Assembly (NCBI RefSeq): GCF_029624655.1
Contig: NZ_JARRSA010000020.1
Coordinates: 1 to 64,000, forward strand
Reading direction: 5' to 3'
Length of the DNA stretch: 64,000 bases
From: Roseicyclus salinarum
GTDB taxonomy: Bacteria; Pseudomonadota; Alphaproteobacteria; Rhodobacterales; Rhodobacteraceae
Of this stretch, positions 19,778 through 28,976 are shown piece after piece. The notes under the pieces are model-generated. The model ran no database searches, was not told the DNA's origin, and worked only from the letters and a program-made list of their open reading frames with translations. The position numbers and the translations under genes are program-made. Numbering within the stretch: the stretch's first letter is position 1; each line of letters begins with the position of its first letter.

Positions 19778-20343
19778 CCCTCGTTCCCGCCGGGACCGAG
19801 GTCGCGTTCCGGATCACCTATCTCGAGATGCCGGAACGCCCGGACCTGACGGCGCCGGACCTGCCCGAGGGCGTCCGGCTGGATCACGCGGCCACTCCGC
19901 CCGTCTGGTTCTTCCTCGCCATGTATGACGCCGTCGGCCGCGACTACGAATGGCGCGACCGCTTCGAACAGGCCGAGCGGAACCCCGCCGCCCTGCGCGC
20001 CTTCGTCGAAGATCCGCTGGTCGAGATGTGGGTGGCCTATGGCACGGGATGGCCGCGCGGCTTTTTCCAGCTCGACTTCCGGCAGAAGGGGACGTGCGAC
20101 CTAGCCTATTTCGGCCTCGTGCCCGAGGCTGTCGGGACGGGCCTCGGCGGCGCGCTTCTGAAGACCGCGATCGCGAAGGGCTGGGCGCGAAAGGGCGTTC
20201 GCCGCATGACGGTCAATACCTGCACGCTCGATCATCCCCGTGCGCTCGCCCTCTACCAGCGCGTGGGCTTTCGCCCGATCCGCACCGAGGACCGCACCCG
20301 CGTCCTCGCCCGCGACCGCGACACATCCCTGCATCCGGATTGA
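19774..20343 (+). CDS. GNAT-family N-acetyltransferase
   Basis: A 189-residue protein with a GCN5-related acetyltransferase domain in its second half: strand AYFGLVPEAVGTGLG followed by GALLKTAIAKGW (acetyl-CoA pyrophosphate loop), the strand RRMTVNTCTLDHP and the closing ALALYQRVGFRP. It is translationally coupled to sseA by an ATGA overlap and is followed after five bases by an aminotransferase gene, so the three form one operon. The acetyl acceptor is unknown. Confidence 0.88.
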   Translation: MTLVPAGTEVAFRITYLEMPERPDLTAPDLPEGVRLDHAATPPVWFFLAMYDAVGRDYEWRDRFEQAERNPAALRAFVEDPLVEMWVAYGTGWPRGFFQLDFRQKGTCDLAYFGLVPEAVGTGLGGALLKTAIAKGWARKGVRRMTVNTCTLDHPRALALYQRVGFRPIRTEDRTRVLARDRDTSLHPD

Positions 20344-20348
20344 CCCGC

Positions 20349-21533
20349 ATGTTCGAGACGATGCTCCCCCCTGAGCCCGACAAGATCCTGCGCCTGATGG
20401 CGATGTTCGCGGGCGATCCCCGGCCCGACAAGGTCGATCTGGGCGTCGGCGTCTACCGCTCGCCCGAGGGCAGGACGCCGGTCATGGCCGCCGTGAAGCA
20501 GGCCGAGCGGCGCATCTGGGAGGAACAGGACACCAAGGGTTACGTCGGCCTTTCGGGCGATCCTGCCTTTCTCGACGCGATGCGCACGCTGATCCTCGGC
20601 GATGCCGTTCCGCCGGCCCGCGTCGCCGCCTGCGGGACGCCCGGCGGTACCGGCGCCGTGCGGCAGGTGCTGGAAATGACGCGGCGCCTGTCGCCCGAGG
20701 CGACGGTCTGGATCTCCGATCCGACATGGCCGAACCACCCCGCGATCATCGACCACCTGAAGCAGAAGCGCCGGACCTATCGCTATTACGACGCCGCGAC
20801 GGGGGGGCTCGACGGCGCCGGGATGCTGGAGGACCTCGCCGGTGCGCAGTCCGGCGACCTTGTCTTGCTGCACGCCTGCTGCCACAACCCGACCGGCGCG
20901 GACCTGACGGCAGCGGACTGGGCCGAGATCGCGGCGATCTGCGAGCGGACGGGGGCCATTCCCTTCGTGGACATGGCCTATCTCGGCTTCGGCGACAGCC
21001 TCGAGGAGGACGCCGAGGGCACGCGCCTGCTCGCCTCGCGCCTGCCCGAGGTCTTCATCGCCGCCAGCTGTTCCAAGAACTTCGGCCTCTACCGCGAACG
21101 GGTTGGCATCGTCCTGGTCGTCACCGGCGAGGGTGGGCCGCAGCTTGCCGCGACCGGGACGCTCGCCAATCTCAACCGGCAGAACTACGCGTTTCCGCCC
21201 GATCACGGCGCAAGGATCGTGCAGACCGTGCTGCAGGACGACGCCCTCCGCGAGGCGTGGCGGACCGAGCTTCGCGCCATGCGCGAGACGATGCTCGCCA
21301 ACCGTGCCGCGCTCGCCAGCGCACTCCGGGCCGAGACCGGGTCGGACCGCTTCGGTTTCCTCGCCTCGCACCGGGGCATGTTCTCGCTGATCGGGGCCAC
21401 GCCCGCGCAGGTGGACAGGCTGAGGGAAACCCACGGCGTCTACCTCGTCGGCGATGGCCGGATGAACGTCGCGGGCCTGACCTCGGCGACCATCCCGCAG
21501 GTCGCCCGCGCACTGGCCGAGGTGCTTGCATAG
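20349..21533 (+). CDS. aspartate/aromatic amino acid aminotransferase
   Basis: The 394-residue PLP enzyme belongs to aminotransferase family I, AspC/TyrB type. Motifs: DKVDLGVGVYRSPEGRTPVM near the N terminus, GTPGGTGAVRQ, the LLHACCHNPTGADLT segment, PFVDMAYLGFGDSLEED with the PLP-contacting residues, and the Schiff-base lysine K243 in SCSKNFGLYRERVG. It moves amino groups between aspartate or aromatic amino acids and 2-oxoglutarate. It is the last gene of the sseA operon. Confidence 0.93.
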   Translation: MFETMLPPEPDKILRLMAMFAGDPRPDKVDLGVGVYRSPEGRTPVMAAVKQAERRIWEEQDTKGYVGLSGDPAFLDAMRTLILGDAVPPARVAACGTPGGTGAVRQVLEMTRRLSPEATVWISDPTWPNHPAIIDHLKQKRRTYRYYDAATGGLDGAGMLEDLAGAQSGDLVLLHACCHNPTGADLTAADWAEIAAICERTGAIPFVDMAYLGFGDSLEEDAEGTRLLASRLPEVFIAASCSKNFGLYRERVGIVLVVTGEGGPQLAATGTLANLNRQNYAFPPDHGARIVQTVLQDDALREAWRTELRAMRETMLANRAALASALRAETGSDRFGFLASHRGMFSLIGATPAQVDRLRETHGVYLVGDGRMNVAGLTSATIPQVARALAEVLA

Positions 21534-21612
21534 ACGTTGCGCAAGGCGTAAGGCGCGGACCTGCCGGTCACGGCCAAGTCTCCGACCACCTTGTAAAAAC
21601 GGAACGCACATC

Positions 21613-22233
21613 ATGACCAAGTATATGCCGGGTATCCTGGCGATGGCGGCGATCGTCGTCGCCTCGAACATCCTCGTCCAGTTCCTGTTCGGCCAATGGC
21701 TGACCTGGGGCGCGTTCACCTACCCGCTGGCCTTCCTCGTGACGGATGTCATGAACCGCGTCTACGGGCCCGCCGCCGCGCGCCGCGTCGTCTTCGCGGG
21801 CTTCGCCGTGGGCGTCGTCTGCTCGCTGATCGGCACCCAGATCATGGGCGAGTTCGGGCCGCTCGTGACGCTCAGGATCGCAATGGGCTCGGGGATCGCC
21901 TTCCTCACGGCGCAATTGCTCGACGTGGCCATCTTCGACCGCATCCGCGACCGGGGCTGGTGGAAGGCGCCGGTCGTCTCGTCGCTGATCGGCTCCAGCG
22001 TCGATACCGCGCTGTTCTTCACCATCGCCTTCTCCGGCGCGCTCGTCTTCCTCGAGCCGGGCAACGACGTGTCGTGGGCGAACGAGGCGCTTCCGCTTCT
22101 CGGCACGGGGCCCCAGGCGCCGCTCTGGGTGTCGCTGGCGGTCGCGGACTGGCTCGTGAAGCTGGCGCTCGCGTTGATCGCGCTGATCCCGTTCCGCCTC
22201 ATCACGCGAAAGTTGACGGCACAGGTTGCGTAA
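21613..22233 (+). CDS. queuosine precursor transporter (YhhQ/VUT family)
   Basis: A 206-residue membrane protein with about six helices. It contains the YhhQ/VUT-family pattern: ASNILVQFLFGQWLTWGAFTYPLAF followed by VTDVMNRVYG, and later SSLIGSSVDTALFFTIAF. In E. coli YhhQ imports preQ0/preQ1. Start ATG 21613 puts the first helix directly at the N terminus. The 79-bp leader was checked for a preQ1 riboswitch and none is convincing. Confidence 0.9.
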   Translation: MTKYMPGILAMAAIVVASNILVQFLFGQWLTWGAFTYPLAFLVTDVMNRVYGPAAARRVVFAGFAVGVVCSLIGTQIMGEFGPLVTLRIAMGSGIAFLTAQLLDVAIFDRIRDRGWWKAPVVSSLIGSSVDTALFFTIAFSGALVFLEPGNDVSWANEALPLLGTGPQAPLWVSLAVADWLVKLALALIALIPFRLITRKLTAQVA

Positions 22234-22239
22234 AAAGTT

Positions 22240-22268
22240 TTGACAACCGCAAAATCTGTGGCAGGCTA
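22240..22268 (+). promoter_or_regulatory. possible sigma-70 promoter for the short-ORF leader
   Basis: A perfect TTGACA lies at 22240-22245. Seventeen bases later, at 22263-22268, is AGGCTA, a weak -10. A start near 22275 would give a leader beginning just before the strong Shine-Dalgarno sequence at 22290. Only the -35 is convincing. Confidence 0.4.
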
Positions 22269-22289
22269 CCTCCAACGGCAACCAAATCG

Positions 22290-22303
22290 AAAGGAGGTGA
22301 TCC
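22290..22303 (+). promoter_or_regulatory. extended Shine-Dalgarno, 14-nt match to the 16S 3' tail
   Basis: AAAGGAGGTGATCC is the exact complement of the conserved end of bacterial 16S rRNA (GGATCACCTCCTTT). The core GGAGG lies seven bases before a GTG codon at 22305. A full-length match of this kind is far longer than needed for ordinary initiation. Confidence 0.75.
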
Positions 22304-22304
22304 A

Positions 22305-22361
22305 GTGTCTAGAGAAGCATTGGAGAAAGGCGTCGGGACAGCTTGGGAGGTGCGCCTCTAG
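22305..22361 (+). CDS. 18-codon leader peptide upstream of arfB
   Basis: A GTG-initiated frame encodes MSREALEKGVGTAWEVRL and stops at TAG 22359-22361. It is preceded by the 14-nt Shine-Dalgarno match and followed by a hairpin AGGGGG-TAGA-CCCCCT (22371-22386) and a strong terminator at 22431-22457, 14 bases before arfB. The peptide has no repeated codon for a single amino acid, so classical amino-acid attenuation is unlikely. Its role may lie in the act of translation. It could alternatively be a small translated RNA independent of arfB. Confidence 0.6.
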   Translation: MSREALEKGVGTAWEVRL

Positions 22362-22430
22362 GGCAGCCCCAGGGGGTAGACCCCCTCCCAGGTGGGATTT
22401 CCTAACCGATACCCGCCTCCTGATTTCTCG

Positions 22431-22457
22431 AAAGGGTCGCCTCTGGCGGCCCTTTTT
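22431..22457 (+). terminator. rho-independent terminator between leader ORF and arfB
   Basis: The arms AAAGGGTCGCC (22431-22441) and GGCGGCCCTTT (22445-22455) pair over 11 positions with one G-T pair and a three-base loop, followed by more T residues. It ends 14 bases before the arfB start codon, so arfB transcription from upstream must pass through it. Confidence 0.85.
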
Positions 22458-22471
22458 CGTAGGGAGAAGCG

Positions 22472-22885
22472 ATGCTGAGGATCACCGACCAGATAACGCT
22501 TCAGGACTGGGAGATCACCGAACAGTTCGTCCGCGCCTCCGGTCCCGGCGGGCAGAACGTGAACAAGGTGTCCTCGGCGGTCGAGCTACGCTTCGAGGCC
22601 GAGCGTTCGCCATCCCTGCCCGACGCGGTGAAGCGGCGGCTCCGGCACCTTGCCGGGCGTCGCTGGACGAAGGAGGGCGCGGTGGTGATCCAGGTCTCCG
22701 AGGAGCGGAGCCAGGCCCGCAATCGCGAGATCGCGCGCGAGCGGCTGGCGGAGCTGGTCCGGCGGGCGACGGTCGCCCCGAAGAAGCGCCGCCCGACGAA
22801 GCCCACGCGCGGGTCGGTGGAACGGCGGATCAAGGCGAAGAAGGCGCGGGGGGAGGTGAAGAGCCTGCGGGGGCGGGTGGAGTGA
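22472..22885 (+). CDS. arfB: alternative ribosome-rescue peptidyl-tRNA hydrolase ArfB
   Basis: The 137-residue protein is a release-factor-like hydrolase with the catalytic GGQ at residues 26-28 (SGPGGQNVNKVSSAVELRF) and the basic C-terminal tail (PKKRRPTKPTRGSVERRIKAKKARGE) that anchors in the empty mRNA channel of stalled ribosomes. It frees nascent chains without tmRNA. An SD (AGGGAG) lies six bases before the ATG. The upstream short ORF plus terminator suggests regulated read-through. Downstream is an AT-richer, probably acquired gene. Confidence 0.94.
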   Translation: MLRITDQITLQDWEITEQFVRASGPGGQNVNKVSSAVELRFEAERSPSLPDAVKRRLRHLAGRRWTKEGAVVIQVSEERSQARNREIARERLAELVRRATVAPKKRRPTKPTRGSVERRIKAKKARGEVKSLRGRVE

Positions 22886-22913
22886 TTGAATAACATGGAC
22901 ATGGCGGGAGCTA

Positions 22914-24734
22914 GTGCGCAATGGTGCAAACGTTCCAGTCAGGCGATATGAGGTAGTCTTGCAGCTCATCAAGAAGATCGAGGTACATTATCTTCGCTCC
23001 CTCTATCGCCTCGAAATAAAAGACGTAGGCGATCTGAACGTAGTGTTTGGGCGCAACGATAGCGGAAAATCGAATCTACTTCGTGCACTTAATCTTTTCT
23101 TCAATGGTCAGACTGAGCCTGGGCGGCGCTTTGATTTTTCACTCGATATGTCAGACATCAGGAAGCAGGAAGCACGTGAGGCTAAGGGGAAGCAGTTTAT
23201 TTGGATTAAAATCACCTTTGACATACCCGAAAACTACCAAAACAGTCTTGGTCCTCAGATCGAAGTCAAACGGCAGTGGAATCGCGATGGTGAGATGAAC
23301 CAAACAGTTTGGCCGAAGGAGCTGCGTGAGGGCAATCCTGCTTCACGCCTTACGCGCTTTCTCAATGATATCGACTTCACATATATACCGGCTATTAAGG
23401 ACATAACGCTATACTCTGATCTGGTTGAAAGGCTTTATGGTGCTGCGTCTCAAAGTGTTGCAGTCGCTGCGGCTACTAAGGACTTCGTAGAAAGGATTGG
23501 AGCCGCAAATGAGAGCTTAACGAAGAGTCTCCAAGAGTTGTTTGGCTCTAAATCGTCGTTATCGGCGCCAACAGAACTTAGTCAACTTTACCGCAGTCTC
23601 GACTTCTCATTTGGCGAAGAGGGTCACTCGCTTATTCGACAGAAGGGTGATGGGATTAAAGCTCGACATATTCCAGAGATACTCAGAAGTATCAACGATG
23701 GAGAGCAGAGAACGAAGTTATATATCTGGGGATTTGAGGAGCCTGAGAATAGCCTCGACCTTTCCGCTGCTAAAGCGGAAGCTGCGCGCTTCGCGCAGAT
23801 TTCTTCAAGAGCGGACACTCAGGTCTTTCTGAGCAGTCACTCGCCAGCCTTTTATCTCGCGGAGGCAGAGAGCGCTAGCGTCAAAAGATTCTTTATTTCA
23901 AAGCAAACCAAGCAAGATGAGGCCATCCGCCCAGAAGATGCATCTCGACCGATAAATTCTCTAGATGAGGCTGAGCGTGAGATGGAAGCCGCTGGCCTCT
24001 TGCATCTTCCATATGTAATTCGCAGCCTTCAAGAAATGCCGAAAAAGCTTGAAGTCCTAGAGGCTGAGAACAGAGTGCTCGAAGAGAAGCTTCTCAACTT
24101 GACAGAGCCAACGGTCTTTTTTGAGGGCAAGCACGATCTTGAAATTTTGGAAGAGAGGCTTTCATGTGTCGCAGGAGTTCAACTGCGCGAACTTGGTGGA
24201 ACGCCGAATACAATTCCCGCTCTGCTTGCGGCAATTCTGCGTGATGACATGCTCAGCATTGGGAATCGGGCGCTAATCGTTTTTGATAACGATCAAGCTG
24301 GCCGTTCCGCTGTCAACAAGATATTGGGTACGGCACCAATAGACTATGCCAAACCAAACTCAGTCGCCGGTCCATTGTCGGTCATGTGCCTTCCCTACCA
24401 ACACTGCGGGCACTTCAGAGACTTCATGAATGATGTAGGCTTGACGGAGCGCGACATTATTTTCGAAGGAGAGTTCCTCCTCGACGCTTGCTTGGTTGCA
24501 GAGGAATTGTCGAAGAAGAGCTTTGATCGAGAAAGAATACACGAGACATATTATTCCAAGCCCCAAGGCATATACCTCAAAATGCAAAAGTATGAAGAGG
24601 GCACACCCGGTTGGCTTTTTTCTCGAACGGTCCCAGATGAACACAAGAAAGAAGTAATTGATGCAGTGAAGGGGTGCGGGCAAACACCCTCACTCGACGC
24701 GCTTATTCAAACCATTACGGACTTCATGGCCTAA
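22914..24734 (+). CDS. OLD-family ATP-dependent nuclease (AAA ATPase + TOPRIM)
   Basis: The ~606-residue protein has an ABC/SMC-like ATPase half with Walker [10 protein letters not shown] (K52), the signature region [13 protein letters not shown] and the histidine switch [14 protein letters not shown]-terminal TOPRIM half carries [11 protein letters not shown] (E404) and IVFDNDQAG (D458, D460). This order defines OLD nucleases, several of which act in phage defence (P2 Old; GajA of Gabija). No UvrD-like partner is adjacent, so it is a stand-alone (class 1-like) member; a fused PARIS-type ATPase/TOPRIM protein is the alternative. Start is GTG 22914 or TTG 22959 (the latter after GAGG). Base composition is visibly AT-richer than every neighbour, indicating transfer. 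Confidence 0.85.
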   Translation: MRNGANVPVRRYEVVLQLIKKIEVHYLRSLYRLEIKDVGDLNVVFGRNDSGKSNLLRALNLFFNGQTEPGRRFDFSLDMSDIRKQEAREAKGKQFIWIKITFDIPENYQNSLGPQIEVKRQWNRDGEMNQTVWPKELREGNPASRLTRFLNDIDFTYIPAIKDITLYSDLVERLYGAASQSVAVAAATKDFVERIGAANESLTKSLQELFGSKSSLSAPTELSQLYRSLDFSFGEEGHSLIRQKGDGIKARHIPEILRSINDGEQRTKLYIWGFEEPENSLDLSAAKAEAARFAQISSRADTQVFLSSHSPAFYLAEAESASVKRFFISKQTKQDEAIRPEDASRPINSLDEAEREMEAAGLLHLPYVIRSLQEMPKKLEVLEAENRVLEEKLLNLTEPTVFFEGKHDLEILEERLSCVAGVQLRELGGTPNTIPALLAAILRDDMLSIGNRALIVFDNDQAGRSAVNKILGTAPIDYAKPNSVAGPLSVMCLPYQHCGHFRDFMNDVGLTERDIIFEGEFLLDACLVAEELSKKSFDRERIHETYYSKPQGIYLKMQKYEEGTPGWLFSRTVPDEHKKEVIDAVKGCGQTPSLDALIQTITDFMA

Positions 24735-26023
24735 ACCACCACCTCCATCGGCTCCTGCTCGCCAACGCCAAAAACCCGCTTGTAGCGCTCGATCTCGGGT
24801 TTCGGGCCCATTGCCTTCTCCGGGTTGTCCGACAGCTTCACCGTCGGCCGCCCGTTCGCCGCGACAGCCTTGCACACCAGCGAAAACGGGGCCAGCGCGT
24901 CGTCCGCGACCAGTCCGCGGAAGTCGTTCGTCAGAAGCGTCCCCCAGCCGAAGGACACCCGCACCCGGCCGGCGAATTGCTTGTGGAGGCGCTCGATCAC
25001 GTCCACGTCCAGCCCGTCGGAGAAGATCACCAGCTTCTCCCTCGGATCCTCACCGCGCGACTTCCACCACGCGATGGCCGTCTCCGCCCCCTGCGCCGGA
25101 TCGCCTGAATCGATGCGGATGCCCGTCCATTGCGTCAGCCAGTCGGGCGCATGGGCCAGGAAGCCGCGCGTGCCGAACGTGTCGGGCAGGATGATGCGCA
25201 GGTTGCCCGAATGCTCCTCGTGCCAGTCCGACAGCACGTCGTAGGGCGCGCGGGCCAGCGCCTCGTCGCTGTCGGCCAGCGCGGCGTAGACCATGGGCAG
25301 TTCGTGCGCGTTGGTGCCGATCGCCTCGAGGTCGCGGTTCTTGGCGATGAGGCAGTTCGAGGTGCCGGTGAAGGCCTGCCCCAGCCCCTCCTGCATCGCC
25401 TGCACGGCCCAGTCCTGCCACAGGAAGGAATGCCGCCGCCGGGTGCCGAAATCCGCGATCCTCAGGCCGTCCAGCTTCCGGAGGCGCTGCACCTTCTCCC
25501 ACAGCTTGGTCATGGCGCGCGCATAGAGGACCTGGAGCTCGAACCGGCCCATGTGCGCCAGCGTCGCACGGCCGCGCAGTTCCATTAGGACGGCGAGGGC
25601 GGGGATCTCCCACAGCATGACCTCGGGCCACTTGCCCTCGAACGTCAGCTCGTACTGATCGCCGACCCGCTCGAGATGGTAGGGCGGAAGCTGCAGGTTC
25701 TCGAACCAGTCCATGAAGTCGGGGCGGAACATCTGCCGCTTGCCGTAGAAGGTGTTGCCGCGCATCCAGGTGCTTTCGCCCCGGCGAAGGCGCAAGGTGC
25801 GGATGTGGTCCAGCTGCTCGCGCAGCTCGCCCTCGTCGATCAGGTGGGCCAGCGGGATGCGCGTGGTCCGGTTGATCAGGCTGAAGGTGACGTGCGTGTC
25901 GGGCCGGTTGCGGAATACCGACTGGCACATCAGCAGCTTGTAGAAGTCCGTGTCGATGAGCGAGCGGACGATCGGATCGATCTTCCACTTGTGATTGTAG
26001 ACGCGGGTGGCGATGTCGACCAT
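24731..26023 (-). CDS. pncB: nicotinate phosphoribosyltransferase
   Basis: PncB makes nicotinate mononucleotide from nicotinate and PRPP in NAD salvage. The 430-residue protein starts at ATG 26023 and shows [18 protein letters not shown] at the N terminus, the phosphoribosyl segment [18 protein letters not shown] with [11 protein letters not shown], and the C-terminal [12 protein letters not shown]. Its partner pncA lies about 4 kb downstream. Its stop overlaps that of the convergent OLD-type gene, so the foreign gene ends exactly where pncB ends. Confidence 0.95.
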   Translation of the reverse strand: MVDIATRVYNHKWKIDPIVRSLIDTDFYKLLMCQSVFRNRPDTHVTFSLINRTTRIPLAHLIDEGELREQLDHIRTLRLRRGESTWMRGNTFYGKRQMFRPDFMDWFENLQLPPYHLERVGDQYELTFEGKWPEVMLWEIPALAVLMELRGRATLAHMGRFELQVLYARAMTKLWEKVQRLRKLDGLRIADFGTRRRHSFLWQDWAVQAMQEGLGQAFTGTSNCLIAKNRDLEAIGTNAHELPMVYAALADSDEALARAPYDVLSDWHEEHSGNLRIILPDTFGTRGFLAHAPDWLTQWTGIRIDSGDPAQGAETAIAWWKSRGEDPREKLVIFSDGLDVDVIERLHKQFAGRVRVSFGWGTLLTNDFRGLVADDALAPFSLVCKAVAANGRPTVKLSDNPEKAMGPKPEIERYKRVFGVGEQEPMEVVV

Positions 26024-26091
26024 GGGCTCCGGGCTCCTCTCTGCCCCCGGCTTAGAGCAAGCGAGGGGCCATGGTTCAAGCCTGACGGCGT

Positions 26092-27111
26092 TCAGGCGGG
26101 CGGGGTCCACATGACGTCGGTCAGGCGCGGCGCGTGGGTGGCGAGCATCACCAGCCTGTCGAAGCCCAACGCGCAACCCGACGCGGGTGGCATGTGGGCC
26201 AGCGCCGCCAGCAGGTCCTCGTCGAGCGGATAGCGCGTGCCGTAAAGGCGTTCTCGCAGGTCCATGTCGGCCTCGAAGCGGGCGCGCTGTTCGTCCGGGT
26301 CGGTCAGCTCGCCGAACGCGTTGGCCAGTTCCACCCCGCAGGCGAAAAGCTCGAACCGTTCGGCAAGGCGCGGATCGTCCGGCTTGCGGCGGGCAAGCGC
26401 GGCCTCGGGCGACGGGTAGGCGTCGAGGATGACAGGGCCGGGGCCGAGGCCGGGCTCGACACGGGCATTCAGGGCCCGCGAAAAGAGGTCAGACCAGCTG
26501 TCGCCGGGGCCGTGCGCGATCCCCGCCGCGGAAAGCTGCGCGGCGAGCGCCCCGGCATCCGCCCTTCCGTCGCCCAGCGTCGAGAGAAGGTCCATGCCAT
26601 GCCGCGCGAATTCGGCCGCGACGGTCGTGCGGACTGGCGGCTTCAGCGCATTGCAGGCCGCATCTCGATGCCGGAATGCCGTCGTCCCGGCGGCCTCGGC
26701 GGCGATCGCGAGGATCGCCGCGCAATCCTCCATCAGCGTCTCGTACCCTTCGCCGGCGCGATACCATTCGAGCATGGTGAACTCGGGCGTGTGGCGCGGG
26801 CCGCCCTCCCGGTTCCGCCAGACGCGGGCGAAGGTGAAGATCCGCTCCTCTCCCGCCGCGAGAAGCTTCTTCATCGCGAACTCGGGCGACGTGTGCAGGT
26901 AGCGCCGCCGCGTGCGCAGCGCGTCGTCCGTCACCTCCGTCTCCAGGGCGTGCAGGTGCGTCTCGTTGCCCGGCGATGCGACCACGTAGGCTGGATCGAC
27001 CTCGACGAAGCCTTGATCCGCGAACCACGCCCTCAGCGCGGCCTGAATCCGGTTGCGGGCCATGAGGACAGGCCTGCGGTCGGCATGGGTGTCACGGTCC
27101 CACCATGTCAT
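26092..27111 (-). CDS. epmA: EF-P lysyl-transferase EpmA (PoxA/GenX)
   Basis: The 339-residue protein is a class II lysyl-tRNA synthetase paralogue without the N-terminal anticodon-binding domain, which defines EpmA. It has [15 protein letters not shown], motif 2-like [40 protein letters not shown] and the C-terminal motif 3 region [13 protein letters not shown]. EpmA attaches beta-lysine to EF-P. The gene is divergent from efp (27201), which supports the assignment. EpmB, which makes beta-lysine, is not in the window. Confidence 0.94.
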   Translation of the reverse strand: MTWWDRDTHADRRPVLMARNRIQAALRAWFADQGFVEVDPAYVVASPGNETHLHALETEVTDDALRTRRRYLHTSPEFAMKKLLAAGEERIFTFARVWRNREGGPRHTPEFTMLEWYRAGEGYETLMEDCAAILAIAAEAAGTTAFRHRDAACNALKPPVRTTVAAEFARHGMDLLSTLGDGRADAGALAAQLSAAGIAHGPGDSWSDLFSRALNARVEPGLGPGPVILDAYPSPEAALARRKPDDPRLAERFELFACGVELANAFGELTDPDEQRARFEADMDLRERLYGTRYPLDEDLLAALAHMPPASGCALGFDRLVMLATHAPRLTDVMWTPPA

Positions 27112-27156
27112 CTCTGGCCCTCGCGTCCGCGATGCGGTAACGGCTGCTGGTAACGC

Positions 27157-27173
27157 GAGGGGCGCCGCCCCTC
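27157..27173 (+). promoter_or_regulatory. GC-rich hairpin in the efp leader
   Basis: GAGGGGC (27157-27163) and GCCCCTC (27167-27173) form a perfect seven-base-pair stem with a three-base loop, 27 bases before the efp start. Just upstream is a direct repeat GGTAACG-GCTGCT-GGTAACG. Either could affect transcription or translation of efp; there is no T tract, so it is not a usual terminator. Confidence 0.35.
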
Positions 27174-27200
27174 AAGCGCACGTCAGTTCTGGAGGAACCC

Positions 27201-27767
27201 ATGAAGGTCATCGCGTCCCAGCTGCGCAAGGGCAATGTCGTGGACATCGACGAAAAGCTCTACGTCATCCTGAAGGCCGAGAACTTCCACCCCGGCAAGG
27301 GCACGCCCGTCACCCAAGTCGACATGCGCCGGATCTCGGACGGCACCAAGGTCAGCGAGCGGTGGAAGACAACCGACAGCGTCGAGCGCGCCCATGTCGA
27401 GGAGAAGTCCTACCAGTTCCTCTACGAGGATGGAGAAGGCTTCCACTTCATGGAGCCCGAGACGTTCGAGCAGGTGATCGCGACGCCCGATGTCGTCGGC
27501 GACGCGAAGGTCTGGCTTCAGGATGGAATGTCGGTCCACCTGTCGATCCACAACGAAGTGGCGATCGCGCTGGAGCTGCCGCAGAAGGTCACCGTCGAGG
27601 TCATGGAGACCGAGCCGGTGGTGAAGGGGCAGACCGCGTCGTCCTCCTACAAGCCCGCGATGGCCGACAACGGCGTTCGCGTGATGGTGCCGCCCCATAT
27701 CGGCCCCGGCACGCGGATCGTGGTGAACACCGAGGACGCCTCCTACGTCGAGCGGGCGAAGGACTGA
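27201..27767 (+). CDS. efp: elongation factor P
   Basis: EF-P relieves ribosome stalling at polyproline. The 188-residue protein has three beta-barrel domains. The first carries the modification site in [13 protein letters not shown]33 corresponds to the lysine modified by EpmA in E. coli. The EF-P family signature sits in the last domain around [19 protein letters not shown]. An SD (GGAGG) precedes ATG 27201. The gene is divergent from epmA and followed after 12 bases by an RNA methyltransferase gene. Confidence 0.96.
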   Translation: MKVIASQLRKGNVVDIDEKLYVILKAENFHPGKGTPVTQVDMRRISDGTKVSERWKTTDSVERAHVEEKSYQFLYEDGEGFHFMEPETFEQVIATPDVVGDAKVWLQDGMSVHLSIHNEVAIALELPQKVTVEVMETEPVVKGQTASSSYKPAMADNGVRVMVPPHIGPGTRIVVNTEDASYVERAKD

Positions 27768-27779
27768 GGGATCGCCCGC

Positions 27780-28916
27780 ATGGCCGATGACGCGCCCGGC
27801 ACCGCTTCGGCGCCGGGTCCCGTCTCGCAGCCCGGTATCGTCTTCCTTGTCGGATTGCCCGGCCTTGAGGACGCGCTTGAGGCCGAGGCGCGCGCGGCCG
27901 GTTTCGATGGCGTGAAGCGCGTTCAGGGCGGCGTCGAGATCGCCGGGGGACTGCCCGAGGCCGCCCGCGCCAACCTCGTGCTGCGGACGGCGGTTCGCGT
28001 CCTGTGGCGCGTGGCGGAGTTTCGCGCCATGCACCTCGCCCAGCTCGACAAGCGCAGCCGCAAGGTGGGCTGGACGGACTGGCTGCGGCCCGGCGTTCCG
28101 GTCCGCGTCGAGGCCGTGTGCCGCAACTCGAAGATCTACCACGACAAGGCCGCGGCGCAGCGCGTCGCGCGCGCGATCTCGGAGGCGGGCATCCCCGTGG
28201 CCCCGGAGGCCGAGATCGTCGTCAAGGTCCGGATCGAGGACGACCTCTGCACCGTCTCGCTCGACACGACGGGCGAGGCCCTGCACCGGCGCGGCCACAA
28301 GCAATACGTCGGAAAGGCCCCCCTGCGCGAGACGATGGCGGCGGGCTTCCTGTGGCGCATGGGTTTCGACGGGACACAGGCGGTGGTCGATCCCATGTGC
28401 GGGTCGGGCACGATCGTGCTGGAGGCAGCCGAGATCGCCGCCGCCCTCGTGCCGGGACGCAGCCGCAGCTTCGCCTTCGAGAAGATGGCGGGCAGCGAGC
28501 GGCCGATGGTGGCATCCGCCCCGGCGACCGCGCCCGTCCCGCGCTTTTTCGGCTACGACCGCGATGCGGGTGCGATCCGCGGAGCCGGCGAGAACGCCGC
28601 GCGCGCCGGCGTCTCGGACTGGTGCCGGTTCGCCTGCCAGCCGCTGAGCGACCTGACACCCCCCGAGGGGCCGCCGGGCCTCGTGCTGGCGAACCCGCCC
28701 TACGGCGCGCGCATCGGCAGCCGCAAGCCTCTTTTCGGGCTCTATGCAGCACTCGGCGAGGTTCTGGCCGAGCGTTTCCCCGGCTGGCGCGTCGGCATCG
28801 TCACCAGCGACGACGGCCTCGCGAAGACCATCGGCCTGCCCCTCGTCCCCTCCGCCCCGATCGCGCATGGCGGGCTTAAAGTGCGCCTCTGGCAGGGCGA
28901 CGTCCCGGCGCGATGA
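27780..28916 (+). CDS. THUMP-domain SAM-dependent RNA methyltransferase
   Basis: The 378-residue protein combines an N-terminal ferredoxin-like/THUMP region (about residues 20-170) with a Rossmann methyltransferase whose SAM motif reads DPMCGSGTIVLEAAEIA and whose catalytic motif is NPPYGARIG, the form used for guanine-N2 or adenine-N6 methylation in RNA. Relatives include RlmL (23S m2G2445) and TrmN/Trm14 (tRNA m2G6). The substrate here is not decided. It probably shares the efp transcript. Confidence 0.88.
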   Translation: MADDAPGTASAPGPVSQPGIVFLVGLPGLEDALEAEARAAGFDGVKRVQGGVEIAGGLPEAARANLVLRTAVRVLWRVAEFRAMHLAQLDKRSRKVGWTDWLRPGVPVRVEAVCRNSKIYHDKAAAQRVARAISEAGIPVAPEAEIVVKVRIEDDLCTVSLDTTGEALHRRGHKQYVGKAPLRETMAAGFLWRMGFDGTQAVVDPMCGSGTIVLEAAEIAAALVPGRSRSFAFEKMAGSERPMVASAPATAPVPRFFGYDRDAGAIRGAGENAARAGVSDWCRFACQPLSDLTPPEGPPGLVLANPPYGARIGSRKPLFGLYAALGEVLAERFPGWRVGIVTSDDGLAKTIGLPLVPSAPIAHGGLKVRLWQGDVPAR

Positions 28917-28976
28917 CCTCGTGACAGCCGGGGCCGTTTCGCTAGGCTGACACCGAGTGCCAACCGGAGCCGCAAG

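Noticed and set aside
21534-21612. preQ1 riboswitch upstream of the queuosine-precursor transporter
   Set aside because: There is an A-rich stretch (GTAAAAACGG) but no matching short stem-loop and pseudoknot partner of the preQ1-I, -II or -III types.
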